From Pseudomonas sp. MYb118 (lineage in GTDB: Bacteria > Pseudomonadota > Gammaproteobacteria > Pseudomonadales > Pseudomonadaceae): 64,000 bases of DNA. A program made the position numbers and the translations under genes. Below the pieces are notes generated by a model. That model had not been told where the DNA came from, did no database searches, and saw only the letters and a program-made list of their open reading frames with translations. The stretch covers positions 682,001-746,000 of the forward strand of contig NZ_JBFRXN010000004.1 in NCBI RefSeq assembly GCF_040947875.1, written 5' to 3'. Each line of letters opens with the position of its first letter. Positions within the stretch are counted from its first letter, which is position 1. This document shows positions 42,500-50,067 of the stretch, one piece after another.

Positions 42500-42548
42500 G
42501 GCTCCATCGGTCGCTTGAACCGACCACTGACCTCAAGAGGAAGCCTTC

Positions 42549-43565
42549 ATGAGCTTGAAAGATAAACTGCCCGGCGCGCTGGGTTTCGGTACCGCGCCAT
42601 TGGGCAACATGTTCCGCGCTATTCCTGAAGAAGAGGCGCAGGCCACCGTGCAGGCGGCCTGGGATGCGGGTGTGCGTTACTTCGATACGGCGCCGTTCTA
42701 CGGCTCGGGCCTGTCGGAGATTCGCCTGGGTGCCGCATTGGCCCGTTACAACCGTGACGACTATGTGCTCAGCAGCAAGGTCGGCCGGGTGATTCTCGAT
42801 GAAGTCGAAGACGCTGCCGCCCGTGACCTGGGCGAGAAGAGCGGGGTGTTCGAACACGGCCGCCCGAACAGGATCGTCAATGACTACAGCGCCGATGCCA
42901 CCCTGCGCTCGATCGAAGACAGCCTCAAGCGCTTGCAGACCGACCGCCTCGACATCGTCTGGGTGCACGACATCGCCCAGGACTTCTACGGCGATCAGTG
43001 GCTGGAGTACTTCAATCAGGCCCGCACCGGTGCCTTCAAGGTGCTCACCCGTCTGCGCGAAGAAGGCGTGATCAAGGGCTGGGGTCTGGGCGTGAACAAG
43101 GTCGAGCCGTGTGAACTGACCCTGGACTTGAGCGAGGCACAACCGGACGGCTTCCTGCTGGCAGGGCGCTACACGCTGCTCGACCATGATCGCGCCTTGC
43201 AGCGCCTGATGGACGCGGCATTGGCGCAGAATGTCGAGATCGTGGTCGGTGGGCCCTACAGCTCGGGCATCCTCGCCGGTGGCTCGCACTTCGAGTACCA
43301 GCAGGCCAGCCCGGCGATCGTCGCCAGGGTCGAGCAGATCAAACGCATTGCCGCGGCCCACGGCGTGGATATCAAGGCGGCGGCCTTGCAGTTCTCCCTG
43401 GCGAACCCGGCCGTGGCGGCGGTGATTCCAGGTTCCAGCCGTCCCGGCCGGATCGCCGAAGATGTGGCGGCCTTGTCGGCGGTCATTCCAGCGGCGTTCT
43501 GGCAAGCCATGCGCGAGGCGCAACTGGTGTCCGAGCGCGCTCCATTACCCATTGCAGGAGTTTGA
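42549..43565 (+). CDS. Aldo/keto reductase, aldose 1-dehydrogenase-like
   Basis: A 338-residue AKR. Catalytic residues are read from VRYFDTAPFYGSG (Asp, Tyr), YVLSSKVGR (Lys) and DIVWVHDIAQ (His). The N-terminal LGFGTAPLGNMFR and the 60-residue insertion with FEHGRPNRIVNDYSADATLRSIEDSL match the D-threo-aldose/L-fucose dehydrogenase subgroup. AGAGGAAG lies upstream of the ATG. It is the first gene of an operon with an SDR (2-base gap) and an SRPBCC protein, probably a small sugar or aromatic degradation module. Confidence 0.93.
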   Translation: MSLKDKLPGALGFGTAPLGNMFRAIPEEEAQATVQAAWDAGVRYFDTAPFYGSGLSEIRLGAALARYNRDDYVLSSKVGRVILDEVEDAAARDLGEKSGVFEHGRPNRIVNDYSADATLRSIEDSLKRLQTDRLDIVWVHDIAQDFYGDQWLEYFNQARTGAFKVLTRLREEGVIKGWGLGVNKVEPCELTLDLSEAQPDGFLLAGRYTLLDHDRALQRLMDAALAQNVEIVVGGPYSSGILAGGSHFEYQQASPAIVARVEQIKRIAAAHGVDIKAAALQFSLANPAVAAVIPGSSRPGRIAEDVAALSAVIPAAFWQAMREAQLVSERAPLPIAGV

Positions 43566-43567
43566 GC

Positions 43568-44365
43568 ATGAAGATCGACTTGACAGGAAAACTCGCCATT
43601 GTCAGCGGCAGCACGGCCGGCATTGGTCTGGGCATCAGCAAGGCACTGGCCGAGTCCGGCGCGACGGTGGTGGTGATCGGTCGCGACAAGGCCAAGGTCG
43701 ACCAGGCACTGGCAAGCATTCGCCAGAGCGTACCGGGCGCGCAACTGCGTGGCCTGACCGCGGACCTGGGCACCGCCGAAGGCGCCGAGCAATTGTTCGC
43801 CGCCGAACCACGGGCGGACATCCTGGTGAATAACCTGGGCATCTTCAAGGAAGTGGATTTCTTCGATACGCCGGACAGCGAGTGGACGCGTTTCTACGAG
43901 ATCAACGTGATTTCCGGGGTGCGCCTGTCCCGCCATTATGTGCCGGGCATGGTCGAGAAGGGCTGGGGGCGAGTGATCTTCCTGTCTTCGGAATCCGGTA
44001 TCGCGATTCCGGCCGACATGCTCAACTACGGCGTGACCAAAAGCGCCAACCTCGCCGTGTCCCATGGCCTGGCCAAACGCCTGGCGGGTACGGGGGTGAC
44101 GGTGAACGCGGTACTGCCGGGGCCGACGCTGACCGATGGCGTGGAAGAAATGCTCAAGGACGCCACGGCCCAATCGGGACGCAGTGTGCGTGAAGAAGCC
44201 GACGCCTTCGTGCGCCGGGCGCGGCCGACCTCGATCATCCAGCGCGTGGCGGATGTCGAGGAAGTCGCCAACCTGGTGGCCTACCTGGCCTCGCCGCTGT
44301 CCTCGGCCACCACGGGCGCAGCACTGCGCGTCGACGGCGGCGTGGTCGACAGCCTGGCCATCTGA
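43568..44365 (+). CDS. Short-chain dehydrogenase/reductase
   Basis: A 265-residue SDR. The cofactor motif is IVSGSTAGIGLGISKAL, with ILVNNLGIF in place of the usual NNAG. The catalytic Ser is in FLSSESGIAIP and Y-x3-K in NYGVTKSANLA; the C-terminal GAALRVDGGVVDS is typical. AGGAG lies 7 bases upstream of the ATG, inside the end of the aldo/keto reductase gene, so translation is coupled. It is likely to act on the same pathway intermediate. Confidence 0.93.
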   Translation: MKIDLTGKLAIVSGSTAGIGLGISKALAESGATVVVIGRDKAKVDQALASIRQSVPGAQLRGLTADLGTAEGAEQLFAAEPRADILVNNLGIFKEVDFFDTPDSEWTRFYEINVISGVRLSRHYVPGMVEKGWGRVIFLSSESGIAIPADMLNYGVTKSANLAVSHGLAKRLAGTGVTVNAVLPGPTLTDGVEEMLKDATAQSGRSVREEADAFVRRARPTSIIQRVADVEEVANLVAYLASPLSSATTGAALRVDGGVVDSLAI

Positions 44366-44390
44366 ATTTTACTCACGGGAGAAGCAGTAC

Positions 44391-44801
44391 ATGGCAACAG
44401 CATCAGCAACCATCGACATCCCGGCTTCGGCCGAGCAGGTCTGGCAATTGATCGGCGGCTTCAACGCACTGCCGGACTGGCTGCCGTTCATTGTCAAAAG
44501 CGAAGCGAGCGACGGCGGGCGTGTGCGCCACCTGCAAACGGTGGATGGCGCGGTGGTGGTCGAGCGGCTGCAAACGTTCGATAACGCCGGCATGACCTAC
44601 AGCTATTCGATCCTGGAAGCACCGTTTCCGGCACGCGATTACCTGGCGACAATCAAGGTCGAAGCCCAAGGGCAGGGCGCCCGGGTGACCTGGTCCGGAC
44701 GGTTCGAACCAGTGGGGGTGAGCGACGAGGAAGTGACCGCGCTGTTTACCGGAGTGTACGAAGGCGGCCTGCAAGCCCTGCGGGCCAATTACCCGGCCTG
44801 A
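44391..44801 (+). CDS. SRPBCC-family protein
   Basis: A 136-residue START/Bet v1-like fold protein. It begins ATIDIPASAEQVWQLIGGFNALPDWLPFI, the signature of the polyketide cyclase/PYR-like SRPBCC group, and continues with YSYSILEAPFPARDYLATIKV. Such proteins bind hydrophobic ligands in a deep cavity. It is the third gene of the AKR/SDR operon, 25 bases after the SDR stop, with a purine-rich GGGAGAAG site upstream. Its catalytic or binding role is unknown. Confidence 0.87.
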   Translation: MATASATIDIPASAEQVWQLIGGFNALPDWLPFIVKSEASDGGRVRHLQTVDGAVVVERLQTFDNAGMTYSYSILEAPFPARDYLATIKVEAQGQGARVTWSGRFEPVGVSDEEVTALFTGVYEGGLQALRANYPA

Positions 44802-44826
44802 GTACTCCCTGGAACACATCGCCAAC

Positions 44827-45312
44827 TGTGGGAGCGAGCCTGCTCGCGATAGCGGTAGATCAGTCACATCCTTGTTGCCTGACACACCGCCATCGCGAGC
44901 AGGCTCGCTCCCACAAGGTTTGCGCCAAACGCAAATCATACGAACAACACCGACCCCTGTAGGAGCGAGCTTGCTCGCGATGCGGTACATCAGTCACACC
45001 TGGCTGACTGACCCACCGCCATCGCGAGCAAGCCCGCTCCCACAAAGGATCCGCGTCGAACACAAATCACGTGAACGATGACGAACCCTGTAGGAGCGAG
45101 CATGCTCGCGATAGCGGTACATCAGCCACATCCTTGTTGCCTGACTCACCGCCATCGCGGGCAAGCCCGCTCCCACAAAGGATCTGCATCGAACACAAAT
45201 CATATGAACACTGCCGACCCCTGTAGGAGCGAGCTTGCTCGCGATGGCGGTACATCAGCCACATCTCTGTTACCTGACCCACCGCCATCGCGAGCAAGCT
45301 CGCTCCTACAGG
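44827..45312. repeat. Tandem array of four REPINs
   Basis: Four REPINs start at about 44827, 44958, 45089 and 45220, a period of about 131 bases. The intervening spacers are also related: GTCGAACACAAATCA or a close variant recurs before units three and four. The arms mix TGTGGG and TGTAGG subtypes. The 520-base region between the SRPBCC and histidine kinase genes holds nothing else. The last REP ends 10 bases from the kinase stop codon. Confidence 0.9.
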
Positions 45313-45322
45313 TTTTGCATTG

Positions 45323-46717
45323 TCAGGTATGCGGGATCAGATCCTGCCGGCAATCGAGCACCAGCCGGGCGCCGCCCAGTTCGCTGTCGCCGACTTCCAG
45401 GGCGAAGCCATGCAGGCTGACAATCGCGGCGACGATCGACAGCCCCAGGCCGAAGCCGCTTTGCGGGTTGCCGCCTTCTGCGCGATAGAAACGCTGGAAC
45501 ACCGCCTCGCGTTCAGCCAATGGAATGCCCGGACCGGAGTCGAGCACTTCGATGCGGGTATGCCCTTGCTCATTGACCCCACGCAAAATCACCTGGCCAC
45601 CGGGCGGTGTGAACTTGATCGAGTTGCTGAGCAGATTGGCCACGGCCTCGAACAACAACGCCCGGTCACCATTCAACAACGGCAGATGCTCAGGCAATTG
45701 CAGGCTGAAATTCAGTTCGCCTTCCTCGGCCAGTGGCAGGTAGAAATCGTGCAGCTCCTGCAACAGATTCACCGGGTCGAGCTGGACGAACCCGGAGCGG
45801 CGCTGACGATCCTCCAGCTCGGAAATCCGCAGCAAACCCCGAAAACGCGCCATCAGCGTGTCCGCTTCAGCCAGCACGGAATCCAGCTGCATGGCCTGCG
45901 GCGAGCCTTCGCCGGCCTGTTGCTGCATGCGGTACAACTGCGCGCGCAGGCGGGTCAGCGGTGTGCGCAGGTCATGGGCGATGTTGTCGCACACGCCTTT
46001 GACCTCGTTCATCAAATGCTCGATGCGTTCGAGCATGACGTTGACGATGGCGGCGAGCATGTCCAGTTCGTCGCGGCGATTGGACAGTGGCAGGCGACGG
46101 GTCAGGTCGCCGGCGACAATGGCCTCGGCACTGGCCTGGATCCCGCGGATACGCTGCAACGGACGACGGCGCAGCAGGTGCCAGCCGGCGATGCCGGGCA
46201 CGATGGTCAGGGTCACTCCCCAGAACAGTGCGTGCAGGATGATCCGGGTCACGGCGAACAGCGAGCCGTTGTCGCGTACCAGGATCAGCCACCAGCCATC
46301 ACGGGTGCGGGTGGCCACCGCGTCGCAGCTGTCGCTGGGCAGGGTCGGGTCGTCGGAGTCGGCGCATTCGCTGAGCATGTGAATGCCGCCATCCAGCGGC
46401 AGGCCCTCGGGGATATGGCGCAGGGCGCCGCTCAAGTAGCGATGGTTGGCGTCGAACAGGCCATAGGCATCGAGGCCGCGAATGTCGAAGGCCATGCTGA
46501 CGGCGAGGGCATCCACCAATTGTTCACCGGAAAACCGGGCGAACAAGTGCTGGCGTTGCATCAGCGAGTGCTTGGCCAGGTTGTCCAGGTACGCCGATAC
46601 CTCGAAGTACATGACCCCCATGAGAATGCCGCTCCAGAGCACGAACAACGAACTGTAGAGCGCAAGCAGGCGACTGCTCGAAGACCGCCAGCCCTTAGAC
46701 GGGTTCGGCAATGACAT
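45323..46717 (-). CDS. Two-component sensor histidine kinase
   Basis: A 464-residue membrane kinase. Two transmembrane helices flank a periplasmic sensor of about 120 residues (LLALYSSLFVLWSGILMGVMYF at 18-39; LHALFWGVTLTIVPGIAGWHLL at about 161-182). HAMP follows (RPLQRIRGIQASAEAIVAGDLTRRLP). The H-box is VCDNIAHDLRTPLTRLRAQL, N-box LLSNSIKFTPPGG, G1 LDSGPGIP and G2 GFGLGLSIV. The periplasmic part carries a Cys pair (CADSDDP...CDAV) that might form a disulfide. The gene overlaps the upstream response regulator by 23 bases, so they are one operon. The signal is unknown. Confidence 0.94.
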   Translation of the reverse strand: MSLPNPSKGWRSSSSRLLALYSSLFVLWSGILMGVMYFEVSAYLDNLAKHSLMQRQHLFARFSGEQLVDALAVSMAFDIRGLDAYGLFDANHRYLSGALRHIPEGLPLDGGIHMLSECADSDDPTLPSDSCDAVATRTRDGWWLILVRDNGSLFAVTRIILHALFWGVTLTIVPGIAGWHLLRRRPLQRIRGIQASAEAIVAGDLTRRLPLSNRRDELDMLAAIVNVMLERIEHLMNEVKGVCDNIAHDLRTPLTRLRAQLYRMQQQAGEGSPQAMQLDSVLAEADTLMARFRGLLRISELEDRQRRSGFVQLDPVNLLQELHDFYLPLAEEGELNFSLQLPEHLPLLNGDRALLFEAVANLLSNSIKFTPPGGQVILRGVNEQGHTRIEVLDSGPGIPLAEREAVFQRFYRAEGGNPQSGFGLGLSIVAAIVSLHGFALEVGDSELGGARLVLDCRQDLIPHT

Positions 46718-47378
46718 AACCCGAGCCTCGTACGGTCCGAATCAGTGGGACATTGCCAGGCGGGTCGATTTTCTTGCGCAGGCGGCCGATGTGCACGTCG
46801 ATCAGGTTGGTGCCGGGGTCGAAGTGGTAACCCCAGACTTCCTCGAAAATCATCATCCGCGACAGGATCTGCCCGGTGTTGCGCATCAGGAACTCCAGCA
46901 ACTTGTACTCGGTGGGCAACAGGGTCAGCAACTGCCCGTCGCGGCTGGCCTCGTGGCTGATCAGGTTCAGCTCCAGGTCCGCCACGCGCAGGGTGGTGGC
47001 CTGGGCCGTCACGGTGTTCTGCCGACGCAGCAGCACCTCGACCCGGGCGGCCATCTCGTCGGTGGCGAATGGCTTGGTCAGGTAGTCGTCGCCACCGGCA
47101 CGCAAGCCGCGCACGCGCTCATCGACATCCGACAGCGCGCTGATCATCAGGATAGGCGTCGCCACCCCCATGGTGCGCAGCGTGGTGACAATCGCCAGGC
47201 CATCGAGCTCGGGCAGCATGCGATCGAGGGTGATCAGGTCGTAGTTGCCGCTCACCGCACGCTCCAGGCCCTCGCGACCGTTGTCGACCCAATCCACCTC
47301 AAGGCCGTGGCTGCTCAATTCGGCGACAATTTCCCGGGCGGTCACGGCGTCGTCTTCGATGGTCAAGATGCGGGTCAT
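46695..47378 (-). CDS. OmpR/PhoB-family response regulator
   Basis: A 227-residue regulator with a receiver domain (acidic EDD at 8-10, phospho-acceptor in LITLDRMLPELDG, Lys in YLTKPFA) and a winged-helix DNA-binding domain (LPTEYKLLEFLMRNTGQILSR, DVHIGRLRKKID, IRTVRGSGYVI). It lies just upstream of, and overlaps, its cognate kinase. The RMLPELDG variant with LTKPFATDEM resembles the copper/metal-responsive CopR/CusR relatives only loosely, so no signal is assigned. Confidence 0.95.
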   Translation of the reverse strand: MTRILTIEDDAVTAREIVAELSSHGLEVDWVDNGREGLERAVSGNYDLITLDRMLPELDGLAIVTTLRTMGVATPILMISALSDVDERVRGLRAGGDDYLTKPFATDEMAARVEVLLRRQNTVTAQATTLRVADLELNLISHEASRDGQLLTLLPTEYKLLEFLMRNTGQILSRMMIFEEVWGYHFDPGTNLIDVHIGRLRKKIDPPGNVPLIRTVRGSGYVIAEPV

Positions 47379-47523
47379 AAGGCGGACCTGATAGTCAGTT
47401 CAAGGCAAGTGTGGGCATTTTGCCAAGAAATGTCGGTGACTTTTTAAATTAACTTTCATGTGGTTGCCGGGGCAAGCTGGAACGTTGATATCATCTGGCC
47501 ATGAATCTGACAGGAGTTAAGGC

Positions 47524-47859
47524 GTGAGTAGATTTGTTCGCCGTGGCGGGATGCCGATTGTGCTGTTGTTAATGTGCTTGTTCAGTGCCAGCGCCTGGTC
47601 GGGCAATACACCGTGTTCGGGAAAGAAGGGCGGTGTCGATCGCTGCGAAGGCGAGTTGTTCCTGTGCAATGACGGCTCCATCAGCGCCTCGAAGAAAGAC
47701 TGTTCTGCGATCTATGGCGGTAGAACCCAGGCTCGCCCGCAAACCCTGTTGCAAACCACGGACGGCTGCGCATGTAGCAGCGGTACTTTCTGCACGGGTC
47801 CACGGGGTGGGGTGTATTGCCTGACGCCCAGCGGTAACAAGAGCTACAAGCGCAAGTAG
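47524..47859 (+). CDS. Small Cys-rich exported protein with internal repeat
   Basis: A 111-residue protein with a GTG start (AGGAG 7 bases upstream) and a signal peptide (IVLLLMCLFSASAWS). The mature part has eight Cys and two copies of a short motif, C-S-G-K-K-G-G-V-D-R-C near residue 31 and C-T-G-P-R-G-G-V-Y-C near residue 90. It is probably a disulfide-rich periplasmic or secreted protein. I do not recognise a characterised family. Confidence 0.8.
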   Translation: MSRFVRRGGMPIVLLLMCLFSASAWSGNTPCSGKKGGVDRCEGELFLCNDGSISASKKDCSAIYGGRTQARPQTLLQTTDGCACSSGTFCTGPRGGVYCLTPSGNKSYKRK

Positions 47860-48039
47860 GCAATGCAGAAAACCCGCCGCAAGCGGCCGCTCCTTGCAAA
47901 TTGCAACGGATCGAGAAGTTCAAACTTTATAACTGATTGAAAATCCTGAACTTATTCAAAGTCGACGACTGGCACGGTGACTGCAATTCTTCGGATGAAG
48001 AGTTGTAACACCATTTTTCCTGCCTGGAGCGACATCATA

Positions 48040-48969
48040 ATGAATAGATCCTCTGCTGGTTTCTATCCTGCCGGCGAAGAGTCGAGCAGCCTGTCGGGTG
48101 TTTCCTGGGGGGCGATATTCGCCGGGGCCGCTGCAGCGGCGGCGTTGTCGCTGATCCTGGTGTTGCTCGGTGTCGGGCTGGGCTTTTCCGCCGTTTCACC
48201 TTGGGCCCACGAAGGCGTCAGTGCCAAGGGGCTGGGCATTTCCACGATCATCTGGCTGGCCGTCACTCAAATCCTCGCTTCGGGGATGGGCGGCTACATC
48301 GCCGGTCGCTTGCGGGTTAAGTGGGCGAACATGCACGGTGACGAGGTCTATTTCCGCGACACCGCCCACGGTTTTCTCGCCTGGTGCGTCGCCACATTGG
48401 TAACGGCTACGCTGGTGGTCGGTTCGGTGAGTGGCGTCGTCAGCAGTGGCGTGCAGGCCGGCGCCAATGCCGTGGGTGGCGCCGCCAGCGTTGCGACGCA
48501 AGCTGCCGGCACCGCTGCCGCCAACACCGACAGCGACCAATATGGCTATTTCGTTGACAGCCTGTTTCGCGATGACCGTCCGGCCGCCGTCAGTGATGAC
48601 GCCGCGCGGGGCACCGTGACGCGCATCTTCGTACGCTCTTTGAGCGATGGCCAACTGTCCGCCGAAGACCGTACCTACCTGGCGCAACTGGTGGCCCAGC
48701 GCACCAACCTGACCCAGGCCGATGCCGAGCGCCGGGTCGATGAAGTCTACGCCCGCACCCAGAAAGCCGTGGCCGACGCCAAGCAAGCTGCGCAGGAAGC
48801 CGCGGACACCGCTGCCAAAGTCGCGGCCTGGACGTCGCTGTGGATGTTCATTGCACTGCTGATCGGTGCGTTCTTCGCCAGTCTCGCCGCCACCTTCGGC
48901 GGTCGTCGTCGGGATGCCGTGGTGTACCTGGAAACCGACACCTACGTCACCACCGCCCCTGTTCGCTAA
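48040..48969 (+). CDS. Polytopic inner-membrane protein with Ala-rich central region
   Basis: A 309-residue protein. The ATG at 48040 (GGAG 10 bases upstream) gives a short hydrophilic N-terminus. Predicted helices: SGVSWGAIFAGAAAAAALSLILVLLGVGLGF, ISTIIWLAVTQILASGMGGYIAGR, FLAWCVATLVTATLVVGSVSG, and a C-terminal AAWTSLWMFIALLIGAFFASLAATFGG. Between the third and fourth lies an Ala-rich, coiled-coil-like region of about 130 residues. It resembles conserved hypothetical membrane proteins of pseudomonads. A 24-residue membrane micropeptide gene follows in the same operon. Confidence 0.83.
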   Translation: MNRSSAGFYPAGEESSSLSGVSWGAIFAGAAAAAALSLILVLLGVGLGFSAVSPWAHEGVSAKGLGISTIIWLAVTQILASGMGGYIAGRLRVKWANMHGDEVYFRDTAHGFLAWCVATLVTATLVVGSVSGVVSSGVQAGANAVGGAASVATQAAGTAAANTDSDQYGYFVDSLFRDDRPAAVSDDAARGTVTRIFVRSLSDGQLSAEDRTYLAQLVAQRTNLTQADAERRVDEVYARTQKAVADAKQAAQEAADTAAKVAAWTSLWMFIALLIGAFFASLAATFGGRRRDAVVYLETDTYVTTAPVR

Positions 48970-48984
48970 CCCGGGAGAAACCTC

Positions 48985-49059
48985 ATGCGCTCACTACTGT
49001 TGTTCTTTCTTGGTGTACCGATCCCGATCATCATCCTGATCGCGCTGTTTGTGCACTGA
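48985..49059 (+). CDS. 24-residue single-helix membrane micropeptide
   Basis: ATG with GGGAGA upstream opens a frame encoding MRSLLLFFLGVPIPIIILIALFVH, ending at TGA. Apart from one N-terminal Arg and the terminal His, the peptide is a single hydrophobic helix with a central PIP kink. It starts 15 bases after the larger membrane protein and is followed by a terminator, so it is the last cistron of that operon. I recall similar tiny 'hydrophobic' proteins in proteobacteria but not a function. Confidence 0.7.
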   Translation: MRSLLLFFLGVPIPIIILIALFVH

Positions 49060-49079
49060 TCCCTGCGGGTTCGACCCGG

Positions 49080-49117
49080 CACCGCTTCGGCCTTGAGCAG
49101 AAGCGGTGTTTTCGTTT
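49080..49117 (+). terminator. Rho-independent terminator
   Basis: CACCGCTTC (49080-49088) pairs with GAAGCGGTG (49100-49108), 9 bp with an 11-base loop, followed by TTTTCGTTT. It ends the membrane protein/micropeptide operon. Confidence 0.85.
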
Positions 49118-49461
49118 ATAGATGACTGGCCAGGCGCGGGCTCATCTATAGCGGGCAGCGGCCGATAACGTCTGCTGTCTCGGCCGTTTGTCTTCTATAT
49201 ACCGCCGCCGCGTTGAATTTCTTGTTATAAACGCACTCCGATAGCCGGCGCAAAGACTGACGCAGCGCATTTTCAGGGCTTTGTCGGACAAATTCGTGGA
49301 CTTTTGTGTTGCTGGCGCCTCGAGTCGGCCTTAGACTGCCGCCCCTCGTAAATTGAGTGCCGGGTGGCGCTTGGAATGAATGGCGCCGTTGCGCTGGCCG
49401 ACCGGTTCGCGCGCAACGCTCCCTGATTCGCCTTAATGCACGTTTTTTTATAGAGATATCA
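49118..49461 (+). promoter_or_regulatory. Long upstream region of the DksA-like gene
   Basis: There is no gene in these 344 bases. An AT-richer patch (about 49190-49240) and the segment before 49462 (TTTTTTTATAGAG) could hold promoter elements, but none is assigned confidently. There is no REP element, unlike most gaps here. Confidence 0.3.
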
Positions 49462-49866
49462 ATGACAAAGGACAAGTTGCTGGCCATGCCGGCGGATGAC
49501 TACATGAATGCCGAGCAACATGCTTTTTTCTCTGAGCTGTTGCAGAACATGAAAGTCGAAACCCATGAGCGCATCGAGCAGAACCGCATCGCCATCGAGA
49601 GCCTGGATTCCCCGGCCGATCCGGCAGACGCGGCTTCCGTCGAAGAAGAGCGTACCTGGCTGGTGAACGCGATTGATCGCGACCAGCGCATGCTGCCTCA
49701 GTTGGAACAGGCGCTGGAACGCATCAAAGAAGACAGCTTCGGCTGGTGCGACGACAGCGGCGAGGCCATCGGCCTGAAACGCCTGCTGATCAGCCCGACC
49801 ACCAAGTACTGCATCGAAGCTCAAGAGCGTCACGAACAGATCGACAAGCACCAGCGTCAGGCCTGA
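49462..49866 (+). CDS. DksA2-like protein with incomplete zinc-finger cysteines
   Basis: A 134-residue DksA/TraR-family regulator of RNA polymerase. The coiled-coil tip motif D-x-x-D-x-A is present (DPADAA, about residues 52-57). In the C-terminal finger only the first Cys of each pair is kept (GWCDDSGEAIGLKRLL, then TKYCIEAQERHE), so the zinc site is C-x2-S...C-x2-A. This matches the zinc-independent DksA2 type known from P. aeruginosa, which works under zinc starvation. The ATG is chosen at MTKDKLLAMPADDYMNAEQ, the family N-terminus. A strong terminator follows. Confidence 0.87.
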   Translation: MTKDKLLAMPADDYMNAEQHAFFSELLQNMKVETHERIEQNRIAIESLDSPADPADAASVEEERTWLVNAIDRDQRMLPQLEQALERIKEDSFGWCDDSGEAIGLKRLLISPTTKYCIEAQERHEQIDKHQRQA

Positions 49867-49880
49867 TTTCGTAGCGCCAC

Positions 49881-49937
49881 GCATCGCGGGGCAGCCCGAC
49901 TCCTGAAGGAGCAAGGCTGGCCCGCGATGCTTTTTTT
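49881..49937 (+). terminator. Rho-independent terminator of the DksA-like gene
   Basis: GCATCGCGGGGCAGCC pairs with GGCTGGCCCGCGATGC (one mismatch) and is followed by seven T residues. Confidence 0.9.
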
Positions 49938-50067
49938 CGCCTGTCGAAAACCTCGGCCACTTCTGCTGGAGATCCGCCGCAACGCCCCCCGACTAAGGGA
50001 CCATGGATAATGGCCTTGTAGTGGCGTTTAATGCGGGGACAACAATTAGAAGTGTGGGGTGACGAAG

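Noticed and set aside
42432..43523. N-terminal extension of the LysR frame at 41511
   Set aside because: It runs antisense through the aldo/keto reductase gene; MIDIRQLRYF at 42431 is the normal LysR N-terminus.
44827..45312. CRISPR array
   Set aside because: The units are palindromic REPINs with a period of about 131 bases and related, not unique, spacers; no cas genes are present.
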